Translations under genes and position numbers: made by a program
NCBI RefSeq assembly: GCF_016863115.1
Contig: NZ_BOOG01000053.1
Span: forward strand, 1-49,733
DNA: 49,733 nt
DNA from: Sphaerimonospora thailandensis
GTDB taxonomy: Bacteria; Actinomycetota; Actinomycetes; Streptosporangiales; Streptosporangiaceae
Reading direction: 5' to 3'
The notes under the pieces: generated by a model
The model's database searches: none
Seen by the model: the letters and a program-made list of their open reading frames with translations, nothing else
What the model was told of the DNA's origin: nothing
Part shown: positions 25,382 to 34,972 of the stretch, in pieces
How the letters are laid out: each line of letters opens with the position of its first letter
Numbering within the stretch: the first letter of the stretch is position 1

Positions 25382-26863
25382 TCACGAACCGGGCGTCGCG
25401 TCGTCCGGCGCGTCGTCCGGCGCGTCGTCCGGCGCGTCGTGCGGCGCGCTGCCGATGAGGAAGTCCCCGACCGACGACTCCGTCGCCCAGTCGAGGCCGA
25501 AGGTCCGCGCGGCCAGGTCGGCGTCACCGCTGCCGAGGCCGCAGGGCCCCATCCCCATCGCGGTGGCCACGAGGTAGAGGGTCTGGTACAGCACGCCGAC
25601 GTTCTTCAACGTGGCGGCGTACGCCAGGCCCGAGTACTTCCACGACAGCCGCCGGAACCGCGAGGTGATGGTGATGAGCACGTCGGGGTCGGCGGCCCCG
25701 GCCGTCGCCCGGCTCGCCACGGCCAGCATCGCCCGCGCGTCCTCGGCCCTGGCGGGCAGCGTGATGAGCCGGTGGCCGAGCGGGTCGTAGTAGTAGACGC
25801 CGCGATCCAGGCCCTCGCACCTGCTGACGGTGAGGTACAGCTCGAGCTCGTAGACCGCGCCGCCGCCGGGGTAGGGCCTGCTGCTGGCCTCGTAGGGCAT
25901 CCCGGGCTTCGGCGCGACGACCTCCCGCACCCGCGCGGCCCGGTAGAGCAGCTCGCCGAGCTGGCGGACGGTGGGCGGCGCGTCGGCGTACGCGCGTACC
26001 GACCTGCGCGACTCCAGCACGGTGGTGAACGGCGGGTCGGCGGCCGCGGTCTCCTCCAGTGAAGGCACGAACAGCTCAACGACCGCGCCGTCGGACAGCT
26101 CGGGCGGCGGTTTGATCGCCGGTTCGGGCGGCAGTTCCTCAAGGAAGCGGAAGGTCGCGCCGAACGGCTGGTCGTGCCGCCCGATCCTGCTCCTGCTGTG
26201 GAAGAGCAGGTCGTGGAAGTCCCAGGCCCGCAGCGTGGGATCGGTCTCCTCGGCGTCTCCGACACAGGCCAGGCCCGCCCCGACCAGATGGCCGAGTGCC
26301 TCGGGCGCCTCCTTCGCCGGGACCGCGCGGCCGAGCGCCGCGAGCAGCGGCATGGCCTCCTCGGTCAGCATGGCCCGGTGCCTCGACAGCGGCGACTCGA
26401 GGACCAGGCCCTCCTCCGCCCTGCGGACCAGCGCGAACCTGGACAGGCGCACCATCTCGTCGGGGGCCAGGTCGGGCGGCTGGAAGACGGCGTCGCGGGC
26501 GATCGGCACCACCCGGAGCAGCGGCTCGACCGCGTGCACCAGGACAGGGCGCAGCCGGGAGAGCACCAGGTACAGCAGGGCGGCCTCCTGACTGGTGCCG
26601 CCCGCCGCCAGAAGTCTCTCCACGAGCTCGTCCTCGCCGGCGAGTGCGCCCGGCAGCTCGCGCAGGAGCGACTCGATGCCCGGGGTCAGGCCGCGCGCGG
26701 TGAGCACGCCGAAGGGATGCGCGATGGTCAGCGCCCCGCCGCTCGTGTCGCCGTCCGCCGACGCCACGACGGCGTCCGGACGCAGGCCGACCCGGCACAC
26801 GGTCGCCGGCGCGATCGTGGGACCCACGGTCGTGGAAACCGGAGTCACGGGACCCGCGGTCAT
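25382..26863 (-). CDS. SagB-type azoline dehydrogenase (nitroreductase fold)
   Basis: 493 aa from ATG 26863, which overlaps the cyclodehydratase stop as ATGA. The N-terminal 200 residues are a helical SagB-type extension (LLYLVLSRLRPVLVHAVEPL). The C-terminal half is the FMN nitroreductase domain, with RRSVRAYADAPPTVRQLGEL, RPYPGGGAVYELELYL, RGVYYYDPLGHRL and GMGPCGLGSGD. Enzymes of this type oxidise thiazolines and oxazolines to azoles. The C-terminus ends in a repetitive Asp/Ala/Pro tail (HDAPDDAPDDAPDD) from a 12-bp tandem repeat. It completes the azole-forming pair with the YcaO gene. Confidence 0.9.
   Translation of the reverse strand: MTAGPVTPVSTTVGPTIAPATVCRVGLRPDAVVASADGDTSGGALTIAHPFGVLTARGLTPGIESLLRELPGALAGEDELVERLLAAGGTSQEAALLYLVLSRLRPVLVHAVEPLLRVVPIARDAVFQPPDLAPDEMVRLSRFALVRRAEEGLVLESPLSRHRAMLTEEAMPLLAALGRAVPAKEAPEALGHLVGAGLACVGDAEETDPTLRAWDFHDLLFHSRSRIGRHDQPFGATFRFLEELPPEPAIKPPPELSDGAVVELFVPSLEETAAADPPFTTVLESRRSVRAYADAPPTVRQLGELLYRAARVREVVAPKPGMPYEASSRPYPGGGAVYELELYLTVSRCEGLDRGVYYYDPLGHRLITLPARAEDARAMLAVASRATAGAADPDVLITITSRFRRLSWKYSGLAYAATLKNVGVLYQTLYLVATAMGMGPCGLGSGDADLAARTFGLDWATESSVGDFLIGSAPHDAPDDAPDDAPDDATPGS
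25398..25445. repeat. Tandem 12-bp repeat at the 3' end of the sagB-like gene
   Basis: Three exact copies of GCGTCGTCCGGC (25398-25433) and one with a single change (25434-25445). They encode the (DAPD)n tail. The period is the same as in the repeat in kinase 2, but the unit sequence differs. Confidence 0.88.
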
Positions 26864-29136
26864 AGGAACATCGTGATGGGGTTCATCTGCTCCTCCGGGG
26901 TGGGCTCGGCCTGCCAGCCGAGCCGGACGGGTACGTCGTAGAGGCGGCCGGGCGCGAGCCGCCGCCAGAAGTGGCGCATGCCCGGCACGATGACCTTGAC
27001 GACCGGCAGGCCGATGTCGGGCCTGGTCTGGTCGAGCACGAGCATCTCCATGCCGCGCTCCTCCACCAGCGCGCGGGCCGCGGCAATGTCGTCGAGCAAG
27101 TCGGTGGTGGCGGGCCTGTCGTACGCCGCCGCGGCGACGGGCGGCCCGCCGGGCGCCAGATAGGGGTGGTCTTCGATGCGCGCGGTCTTCCACCAGGTGA
27201 GCTGGTCGCTGTCGTGGAAGCGGTAGCGGGTGCCGGTCTCGTCGGCGTCGATCACCGCGGGGATGAACTGGTTCATCTCGGCCAGGGCCCGCTGGACGGC
27301 GATGCGCGGGTCGAAGTGCGCGCCGAAGGCCATGAGGATGTCCTCGGTGGGTCCCTTGACGCGGCGGCTGACGGCGACGGCCACCGGGATGCCCAGATCG
27401 GTGGTGAGGTCGAGCACGTGCAGCTCACGGTCGAGCCCCGCGTAGACCTCCTGGAACTCCGTCATCCACGGGTCGGCGAAGCTGTCGAGGTCGAAGGCGG
27501 GACGGCGGACGCGGTTGTACCACCACAGGGCCACCGCGTCCCGTTCGACGAGCTCCATGAAGCCCTGCACCACGGCGTCCTCCAGTGAGGACCCGGCGGC
27601 GTTTCCGTTGGAGTCGGACCAGACGGAGCTCGGGACGGAGCCGGACGGGTCGCGATAGTAGTAGTAGAGGTAGCCGGTGGGCACGTACTTGTGCCGCTGT
27701 TCGGTCAGCGACCACACGGGCGTCCACTCCAGCGTGGCGTCCTCGTCGAGGGGGTCGCTGACGTAGCCGTAGCTGGAGCCCCCGCGGGTCTCCGTCCGGG
27801 TGCGGTACTGCTCCTGGCTGTAGAGCGAGCACGCGTTCGGATGGACGGCGTCCGCGCCCAGCTCCCGGTAACTGGCCGCGAGCCTCGCCTCGTCCCCCTG
27901 GAAGATGCCCGAGTACCGTTCCATCGCCTCGCACATGGCGCTGACCTTGGCCTGCAGGTCGGTCGTGCCCTTACCCGCGCTCTGGCTGCGCAGACCGGTG
28001 CGCAGGGCGTGCAGGTCGCGTACCTGCCTGGCGAAGTTGTGGCCGGCCGCGTACGTCTTGACGAACGGCGTTCCCGAGTCGACCCTGGTGAGCTCCTTGA
28101 TGACGCCGGTGACCGGGCTGACCAGGTGGGCGTACCGCTCCGCGGTGTCCTCGGGATGCCGCGAGCGGTGGCCGCCGTCGGCGGTGAAGGTCTTGGGGCG
28201 CGGGCTCAGCTCGACCGGCCGCGCTGCCGCGGCGGCCACCAGCCCCGCGTCGCCGCACTCGGGGCACTGCGGCCGGGGGCGCAGCTCGTGGCGGGTGGTG
28301 CCGAGCCCCTGGGTGTCGAAGGTGATCACGTCGCGCTGCTCCGGGCTCCTGGCTCCCGCCAGCCACTTCAGCGCCTCGGCCGCGACCAGGCGGATGCCCG
28401 CCTCGCGGATCAGCGGCAGGTCGGCGACGGGCAGGGCCAGCGGTCCCGTGCTGCGCAGCCGTTCCTCCAGGTACGTCAGCGACTGCCGATGCCCTTCCAG
28501 CCGCTGCGACAGGCAGCGCCAGCAGCCGCCCTCCCCCGGCTGGAACACGGGCCCCAGCCAGAGGACCGGACCCACGGGACGGGCCAGCAGCCACGGCCGT
28601 CCGTCCGCCAGGTGCCGCCTGTTGATCTCGGCGAGTTCGTCGCGGAGGTAGTTGTCGGTCAGCACGACGGTCAGCGCTCCCGACCCCGGGTCGGCCACCT
28701 CCCCATCGGTTACCTCCATCCCCTCTGCGGCGAGCAGCCGGCCCAGCTCCGCACCCGGCACGTCGCCCACGGTGAGCACCCCGACCCGCGCGTTCCGCAC
28801 CCCGGCGGCCGCGGTCTCCGCGTGCGGCCCCGCCATCTCCCAGAACGCGGCCTCCCGGTGGGCGGACGTCCCCCGGTCCAGCTCCTCGGTGACGTCGATG
28901 ACGAGACCGCGCTCCCGAAGCCGGTGGATCACGTAGTAGACGTGCTCGGGCGGGAGGTCGGACTCCGTCGCCGTGAGGATGTCCGAAGTGGTGTGCTTGC
29001 CGTCCAGCAGGCCCGCCACCGCCTCGATCGATCGGCCGGTGAGGAGGTGCAGCTCGCGCTCGGAGATCAGGTAGACCCCCTCTCCCTCGATGGTCTCCAC
29101 CCGGTAGTGGCGGCGAAATCCCGGTCGGGCATCCAC
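26860..29136 (-). CDS. Fused E1-like/YcaO azoline cyclodehydratase
   Basis: 758 aa. The N-terminal third is the E1-like, leader-binding part, with an N-terminal winged-helix-like segment (YRVETIEGEGVYLISERELH) and two zinc-type Cys pairs (CWRC near 206, CPEC near 287). The rest is the YcaO domain, with the ATP-site glutamates in KVSAMCEAMERYSG and in VVQGFMELVERDAVALWW. It converts core Cys/Ser/Thr to azolines with ATP. The C-terminus (EEQMNPITMFL) lacks the PxPxP ending common in YcaO cyclodehydratases. GTG 29136 has AAAGGAA upstream, 24 bp after the LanM-like stop. Confidence 0.92.
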   Translation of the reverse strand: MDARPGFRRHYRVETIEGEGVYLISERELHLLTGRSIEAVAGLLDGKHTTSDILTATESDLPPEHVYYVIHRLRERGLVIDVTEELDRGTSAHREAAFWEMAGPHAETAAAGVRNARVGVLTVGDVPGAELGRLLAAEGMEVTDGEVADPGSGALTVVLTDNYLRDELAEINRRHLADGRPWLLARPVGPVLWLGPVFQPGEGGCWRCLSQRLEGHRQSLTYLEERLRSTGPLALPVADLPLIREAGIRLVAAEALKWLAGARSPEQRDVITFDTQGLGTTRHELRPRPQCPECGDAGLVAAAAARPVELSPRPKTFTADGGHRSRHPEDTAERYAHLVSPVTGVIKELTRVDSGTPFVKTYAAGHNFARQVRDLHALRTGLRSQSAGKGTTDLQAKVSAMCEAMERYSGIFQGDEARLAASYRELGADAVHPNACSLYSQEQYRTRTETRGGSSYGYVSDPLDEDATLEWTPVWSLTEQRHKYVPTGYLYYYYRDPSGSVPSSVWSDSNGNAAGSSLEDAVVQGFMELVERDAVALWWYNRVRRPAFDLDSFADPWMTEFQEVYAGLDRELHVLDLTTDLGIPVAVAVSRRVKGPTEDILMAFGAHFDPRIAVQRALAEMNQFIPAVIDADETGTRYRFHDSDQLTWWKTARIEDHPYLAPGGPPVAAAAYDRPATTDLLDDIAAARALVEERGMEMLVLDQTRPDIGLPVVKVIVPGMRHFWRRLAPGRLYDVPVRLGWQAEPTPEEQMNPITMFL

Positions 29137-29160
29137 GGCGTTCCTTTCTGAGGAATCAAA

Positions 29161-32100
29161 TCAGTGCGCGAGTCGGAGCGAGGCGACCTGGTCGTCCGCC
29201 AACCGCAGGAGGGTGAGACCCGCCGCTGCCAGCCCGTTGACGGCGGACAGGGTCAGCCGGTCGGCGCGCCGCCGGTCGGCGAACCATCGTCCGGTGTGGT
29301 CGCGGCGGCGCAGCAGTTCGGCGGCGAGCGATCGTGCCGACCGCGCCAGCGCCTGGTCGCCGGTCAGGCGGGCGGTGTGCAGCGCCACCTCGGCGTCCAC
29401 CACCAGCCGCACGCAGGAGCGTCCCGGGTCGGGCGCGCAGTGCCTGGCCACCCGCTCCCGCAGCCCGCCGGGCACCTCGCCGGTGAGCAGGTGCGCCGTG
29501 GCGACGGCGGCGAGCAGCGAGCCGGGCGTGTCGAGGGCGAATCGGTGCGCGGCCAGGGTGGTCGCGCAGGCGTCCTGCTCCCCGATCGCGGCCGCGCCGG
29601 CGGCCAGCGCCCACACCAGCCCGTCCACGCCGGTGGGCAGCCCCTCCAGGGCCGGCACCCGGTCCGGGTACGGCCGCCGGGCCGCACCGCCCATGCCGCC
29701 CGCGCCGCCCGAGACGACAGTGGCCCCCGAAGTAAACTCGGCCAGCAGCTCCGCGTGCAGCCGCGCGGCGAGCTCGTCCGCCGCGGGCACCGGCACGGGG
29801 GACGCCTCGCGCAGCTTGTTCAGCGCGAGCAGCAGCCCCGCCCGGCCGAGCACGGGCTCGGCCGAGGTCGGCAGGGACAGCTCGCCCTCGGCCAGCGGCA
29901 CCAGCGCCGCCGCCCGTTCCACCAGCCTGGTGTCGGCCAGTGCGGCGCCGCAGCGGCTCAGCGCGTAGATGGCGGAGCCGACCCCGACGAAGGCGCCGAC
30001 GGGGGCCAGCGTGCCGCACATCCTGCGGTAGAAGGCCGACCGGGTGGACAGCGTCGCGAACTCGACCGAGGCGTCCAGCGCGTCCTGCGCGGCCGTCCAG
30101 TGCGCGGGGGCGCCGGTGTTGGCGTACAGCTCGGCGAGGAAGACGGCCAGGCCCGCCGTGCCGGTGAGCAGGTCGCCGTGGAGCGGTTCGATCTGGTCCA
30201 GCCCGTGCGCGGGGTAGGTGACCACGCCGATCCAGCCGGACCGCTCGCCGGGCGGTCTGCCGGTGAGCGAGCCGGGGGGCGAGCCGAGCGGCACGGCGCC
30301 GGCCAGCACCTCGTCGGCCAGTTCACCGGCGCGGGCGAGCAGCACCTCGGCCTGCGGCTCCTCCTGCCGACCCGACAGGTCGTAGGCGTGCAGGCCGATC
30401 TCGCGCATCGTGCGGGGTCTCGGCCCCGGACTGGGGAAGGATGCGGGCAGTTCGCCCGCGCCGGTGAGGTCGAGGCAGGTGTCCAGCACCGCCAGGTGCT
30501 CCTCCACGGGGAACCCGGCCAGGTCGGCGACGCGGTCCTGCAGGCGCTGCCAGGCCGTACCCGAGAAGTGCCCGGGGATCTCGACGCCGTCGGGCGTGAA
30601 CACCGAGTCCGATGCGGGGCGGGAGACGAAGAGCGGGACGTCCATCCGGCGGAACGCGTCGATCTCCTGCTCGACGATCTCCAGGATGTCCGTGCGGCCC
30701 GGGTCCTCCCGCAGGGTCTCCCTGGCGCTGCGGAACAGGTGGGCCAGGCAGACCTCCCTGGCCACTCCGTCGATCAGCGCGCCGGGGCTGACGCTCATGC
30801 GGAGCAGTTCGACGCAGTCCCAGGTGCTGCGCCAGATGTAGCGGACCGGCGCGTCCCTGAGCAGGGCCAGCGGGCCGCGCACGTCGGCCAGCAGCTCCTG
30901 GTTGCGCGTCAGGCAGGCCTGCATCTGCCGGTAGCCCTCGATCACCTCGTCGGCGTAGCGGCGGGGGTCGGCCAGCTCGCCCGCGCCCCACGTGGGCCGG
31001 TACGGCGGGGCCTCCCAGCCCAGGGGATACCCGTAGGAGTTCTCCGCGACCTGCTCCTGCAGCGGGGCCAGACAGCCGATGTCCTGAGCCTGGACGCCAC
31101 CCGCGATCACCCGGGGGAAGGTGACGACGGCGGTCTTGACCACCGTGTCCTCGACCCTTCCCCACAGACTCTGGATCCGGTCGCTGAGGTGGGCGGGCTT
31201 GCTGATCCGGGCCTGCAGGATGTTCTCCAGGTCGATGAAGACCGGCGTGTCGCCCCGCGCGACCAGGTTGTCGGCCCACAGGTCGCGGCACTCCAGGAAC
31301 TGGGCGAGTCTGGCCAGCATGCCGAGGCGCGTGTAGAAGCGGCGGACGCTGTCCTCGTCGGTGCCGGGCTCGGCGGTGACGTACTCCTCCCAGCCGTAGT
31401 CGTCGCGCAGGACGACCTTCCTGGTGTGCAGGGCGAGCGGCAGGCCGTGGTTGTTCAGCAGGGTGCACACGTCCATCAGCCCCACCACGGAGCGCAGGTC
31501 CTTGGGCTTGTAGACCACGCGCTCGCCCGAGGCGAAGGTGAGCAGCGTGACCACCCTGCCGTGGTTGTGCGGGTCGCCCGAGTCGCCGGAGTACCCGGTG
31601 ACCGGTCCCGGCGCGGCCCACCCCCACAGCGTCCTGCGCAGCTCCGGCAGGTCCGCGCCGAGCCGGTCGAACAGCTCGTGGACCACGCGTTTCCACTGCA
31701 GGCACGCCATGCCCATGACGTACGCGAGCCCCGGCAGCGTCTCCAGCCGGTCCAGCCAGCCCGACTGGCTGACGTCGAGGCCGGGGCTCTGCAGCCAGGC
31801 GGACATCTCGCCCGCGGTGCCGGCCAGCTGCGCCTCGAACGCGAACCCGGAGAAGCACACCTGGGTGAGGCGTTCGATGAGCTGTCCCGCGATGTCCTCG
31901 CACGCCTCGGGGGTCACGGGCACGCCGCGCACGGTCCCGTCCTTGATGTCGACCAGCCGGTTCACCGCGCGCCTGAACGCCACGAAGGGGGCGCCCGGTC
32001 GCCCGGAGGCGGGATCGGCTCCGGCTGTGGGCGGCTGCGCGAGCAGGAAGTCCACCAGCGCGTACCCCCAGTCGGGCAGCCTGCGCGGATCTTTCAGCCT

Positions 32101-32391
32101 GACGTCCACGAGCCCGGCGCCGAGGTCGCGTCCCGAGCGCCTGCGGTGGTGCAGCAGCGCCCTCTTGGCGTCCTCGTCGTCGCCGACCGCCGCCTTGAGC
32201 CAGCGGTTGGTGCGTTCTGACGCCTGGCGTCGGCCCCGCCCCGTGACGGGGGCGAAGAACTCCCCCGACACGCGTTCGTGGAACGGCGCGGCGGCGGCCA
32301 GCACGGCCATCAGCCGCTCGTCCCCGCCGGGGACGGCGAGCAGCCCTTCGCCCTGCGCTTCGGCGTATTCCCGGTGAACCGAGACGGGCAT
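29161..32391 (-). CDS. LanM-like dehydratase with degenerate LanC domain
   Basis: 1,076 aa, in the LanM size range. The N-terminal dehydratase (about 130-640) keeps GDPHNHGRVVTLLTF, VVYKPKDLRS, FIDLENILQ and RYIWRSTWDCVELLRMS. In the motif DxHxEN it reads RDLWADN, so the His is Trp. The C-terminal LanC barrel is recognisable (DLLTGTAGLAVFLAELYANT, NGLAAAGLTLLRLADD). Its usual GxxHG reads GLPTGVDG, no WCxG motif is found, and CHG reads SCVRL. At least two zinc ligands are therefore gone, and thioether cyclisation is unlikely. Dehydration of Ser/Thr to Dha/Dhb is the expected role. ATG 32391 lies one base past the ABC transporter stop. Confidence 0.88.
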   Translation of the reverse strand: MPVSVHREYAEAQGEGLLAVPGGDERLMAVLAAAAPFHERVSGEFFAPVTGRGRRQASERTNRWLKAAVGDDEDAKRALLHHRRRSGRDLGAGLVDVRLKDPRRLPDWGYALVDFLLAQPPTAGADPASGRPGAPFVAFRRAVNRLVDIKDGTVRGVPVTPEACEDIAGQLIERLTQVCFSGFAFEAQLAGTAGEMSAWLQSPGLDVSQSGWLDRLETLPGLAYVMGMACLQWKRVVHELFDRLGADLPELRRTLWGWAAPGPVTGYSGDSGDPHNHGRVVTLLTFASGERVVYKPKDLRSVVGLMDVCTLLNNHGLPLALHTRKVVLRDDYGWEEYVTAEPGTDEDSVRRFYTRLGMLARLAQFLECRDLWADNLVARGDTPVFIDLENILQARISKPAHLSDRIQSLWGRVEDTVVKTAVVTFPRVIAGGVQAQDIGCLAPLQEQVAENSYGYPLGWEAPPYRPTWGAGELADPRRYADEVIEGYRQMQACLTRNQELLADVRGPLALLRDAPVRYIWRSTWDCVELLRMSVSPGALIDGVAREVCLAHLFRSARETLREDPGRTDILEIVEQEIDAFRRMDVPLFVSRPASDSVFTPDGVEIPGHFSGTAWQRLQDRVADLAGFPVEEHLAVLDTCLDLTGAGELPASFPSPGPRPRTMREIGLHAYDLSGRQEEPQAEVLLARAGELADEVLAGAVPLGSPPGSLTGRPPGERSGWIGVVTYPAHGLDQIEPLHGDLLTGTAGLAVFLAELYANTGAPAHWTAAQDALDASVEFATLSTRSAFYRRMCGTLAPVGAFVGVGSAIYALSRCGAALADTRLVERAAALVPLAEGELSLPTSAEPVLGRAGLLLALNKLREASPVPVPAADELAARLHAELLAEFTSGATVVSGGAGGMGGAARRPYPDRVPALEGLPTGVDGLVWALAAGAAAIGEQDACATTLAAHRFALDTPGSLLAAVATAHLLTGEVPGGLRERVARHCAPDPGRSCVRLVVDAEVALHTARLTGDQALARSARSLAAELLRRRDHTGRWFADRRRADRLTLSAVNGLAAAGLTLLRLADDQVASLRLAH

Positions 32392-32392
32392 C

Positions 32393-34972
32393 TCAGACCT
32401 CCTGTCGGCGGACCATGCGGGCGAAGAGCGGGTTCCGCTCCACCAACTCCTCGAAGGGGCCGTCGGCGACGACCCTGCCCTGGTCGAGTACGTAGATCCG
32501 ATCCGCCGACCTGATGGTGCTCAGTCGATGCGCGATCACGATCCTGGTGATGTCCAGCTCGGCGATCCTCTGGCTGACCAGCGCCTGGGTGACGTTGTCC
32601 AGAGCGCTGGTCGCCTCGTCGAGGACGAGGATCCGTGGCCGCTTCACCAGCGCTCTGGCGATGAGCAACCGCTGGAGCTGGCCCCCGGAGAAGGAGGCGT
32701 TGTCCTCGCTGACGATGGTGTGCATGCCCATGGGCATCGCGGCGATGTCGCCGTCCAGGTCGGCCAGGCGCGCCGCCCGCCAGGCGTCCTCCTCCGTCGC
32801 GCCGGGCACATCCCCGATGATGTTCTCCAGGATCGAGCCGCGCAGCACCCTGGCCTGCTGCATCACGACGCCCACCTGGGTGCGGACCCGGCGCAGGTCG
32901 AGGTCGCGCAGGTCACCCCCGTCATAGAGGACCTGGCCGGTGCGCGGCGGCTCGAAGCCGAGCAGCAGCCGCACCAGCGTGGACTTGCCCGCGCCCGACG
33001 GACCGGCGACCGCGACGAACTCGCCCGGCCGGAACACCATCGAGACGTCGTCGAGGATCCGCTGGGTGGTGCCGGGGTAGGCGAAGGAGACGCCGCTGAG
33101 CCGTACCAGACCGGTCAGCTCGCCCGGATCCTTGGCTTCGGGCGGCGTCTCGGCCGGCCGTTCGAGCACAGGCCTGAGCCGTTCGAACCCGGGCAGCAGG
33201 GCGAAGGCCGCCTCCACCGCCCGGTTGACCTGGCCGAGGGCGAGCACGAACTGGCCGAGCGCCACCGCAGCGATCACGAAGGAGGCCGCCGACACGTGCA
33301 GGCCCAGTGCCGAGACGGCGAGGACGAGTAGCAGCGTCGGCTGCGCCGCTGCGCCGATCGCCGAGGTCACCGCCCGCTCGCGCTGCGCCGCCGCGGCGGC
33401 GCGCTGCTGCGTGACGAACAGCCGCGTCCACAGCTCGAAGACCTGGGCCTCCCGGCCCGCGACGTGGATCTTGTCGATCGCGCTGAGGCAGGAGTAGAGC
33501 AGCGAGTAGACCTTCCCGTACTGCTCGTGCATGACGAGCTCGTGCCGCTGCTGGCGGACCGCGCGCGCTGCCAGCACGGCGAGCAGTGCCGCCACTCCGG
33601 CGAGCACGGCCACCGCCAGCCGCCAGTCGACGACCAGCAGGCCGAGCAGGCCGAGCAGGGAGAACACGCCGCCGAGGAGCGAGTTGACCGCGGCCTCCCC
33701 CAGCGACTTGCGCATGTCGGAGACGGCGTTGGCCCGCTGGACCAGCTCGCCGGTGCTGTACTGGGCGAAGAACGGCAGGTCGAGGGCGATCAGGTGGCTC
33801 CAGACCGCGGGTTCGAGCCTCTCCTGCAGGCGGCCCTGCACGCGTACGAGCACCGCGTTGCGCACGGCGAGGAGCATGGCGCCGGCGCAGACCACGCCCG
33901 CGATGAGCACCGCGATGCCGATCATCGCCGGCCGGTCTGCGGGGTTCGCCGCGGTCTTCAACAGGGTGAAGGTGAACATGGGGACACCGAGCGCGAGCAG
34001 CGCGGCGCCGCCGCCGGCCGCCAGCAGCCACGCCAGGTCCTTGCCCGCGCCGCGCAGGCCGTATTTGAGCAGGCCGAGGGGCGAGGTGATGCCCTCGTCG
34101 AGCGGCGGGTAGACCTGCCAGGCGTCCGGGGCGAGGGCTGCGGCCGCGGTCTCGTTCACCCGGCGCGTGCCCCCGTCGGCGATCAGGTAGCCGCCGCGGT
34201 GCGGCAGGAGCGCCACCGGCCGGCCGCCGTCCCGGGTGAAGCCGATCATGGGGACGGTGGCCTTGCGCCACCACCGCTCCTCCAGACGCACCCGCCGGTG
34301 TCTGACCCGGGCGGCGTCCAGCGCGGCGCCCAGGGGATCAGCGGACTGGTGCTCACCGGATCGGGGAGCGATGTCCCGCGTGGCGAACCCGCAGTGGTCG
34401 CCGAGCGTCTTGACGACCTCCATGGCGTGTTCCGCCGCGGTGCGCGGCCTTTCTGGCGAATGGGCCGCACCCGCGGCGACCGCGACGTCGGCGAAGGACC
34501 GCCTGAGCGTCTCGCCGGTGGCCGCGACCCGGGCCGCGCGCCAGTTGTCCCGGTCGGCCTGCTCCGCCTCGGCCAGCAGCAGCACCTGCGCGAGCGCTCC
34601 CCTGTGCAGTGCGCGCAGATCGCTGTAGCCCAGCGCACGCGGCTCGCCCTCACCCGGCGGGGGGACGCTCCGCCCGCCGTTCCGCCCGCCGGGCCCGTGC
34701 AGTCCGCGCGCCCACGCCGTCAGGGCGCCCGCGTCCCTGCGGACGCGGCGCACCGACGTCCCCTCGGCGGGGACCGCCATGACGGTGTAGCCCCGCGGCA
34801 GGTCGGTCGCGGCGAACCCGTGCATGAGCTGTCCGCTCTCCACCCGCACGACGGGGTGGCGGGGACCCTGGCCGTCCGTGGGGGACAGCAGCACGTCCAC
34901 GGAGCCGCTGACCACCCGCCAGCAGGCGTAGGGGTCGATCAACTCGATCTCGCTGACGGGATATCCGTTCAT
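32393..34972 (-). CDS. NHLP-system ABC transporter, permease/ATPase (second subunit)
   Basis: 859 aa from ATG 34972 (ATGA overlap with the upstream transporter). A 250-residue cytoplasmic N-terminal region (IELIDPYACWRVVSGSVDVL) is characteristic of the second NHLP export ABC protein and carries no peptidase. Six membrane helices follow, then an ATPase with Walker A GPSGAGKSTLVRLLLGF, signature SFSGGQLQRLLIARAL, and Walker B RILVLDEATSALDN. It probably forms a heterodimer with the C39-containing transporter. A much longer upstream frame is a shadow of the neighbouring gene. Confidence 0.9.
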   Translation of the reverse strand: MNGYPVSEIELIDPYACWRVVSGSVDVLLSPTDGQGPRHPVVRVESGQLMHGFAATDLPRGYTVMAVPAEGTSVRRVRRDAGALTAWARGLHGPGGRNGGRSVPPPGEGEPRALGYSDLRALHRGALAQVLLLAEAEQADRDNWRAARVAATGETLRRSFADVAVAAGAAHSPERPRTAAEHAMEVVKTLGDHCGFATRDIAPRSGEHQSADPLGAALDAARVRHRRVRLEERWWRKATVPMIGFTRDGGRPVALLPHRGGYLIADGGTRRVNETAAAALAPDAWQVYPPLDEGITSPLGLLKYGLRGAGKDLAWLLAAGGGAALLALGVPMFTFTLLKTAANPADRPAMIGIAVLIAGVVCAGAMLLAVRNAVLVRVQGRLQERLEPAVWSHLIALDLPFFAQYSTGELVQRANAVSDMRKSLGEAAVNSLLGGVFSLLGLLGLLVVDWRLAVAVLAGVAALLAVLAARAVRQQRHELVMHEQYGKVYSLLYSCLSAIDKIHVAGREAQVFELWTRLFVTQQRAAAAAQRERAVTSAIGAAAQPTLLLVLAVSALGLHVSAASFVIAAVALGQFVLALGQVNRAVEAAFALLPGFERLRPVLERPAETPPEAKDPGELTGLVRLSGVSFAYPGTTQRILDDVSMVFRPGEFVAVAGPSGAGKSTLVRLLLGFEPPRTGQVLYDGGDLRDLDLRRVRTQVGVVMQQARVLRGSILENIIGDVPGATEEDAWRAARLADLDGDIAAMPMGMHTIVSEDNASFSGGQLQRLLIARALVKRPRILVLDEATSALDNVTQALVSQRIAELDITRIVIAHRLSTIRSADRIYVLDQGRVVADGPFEELVERNPLFARMVRRQEV

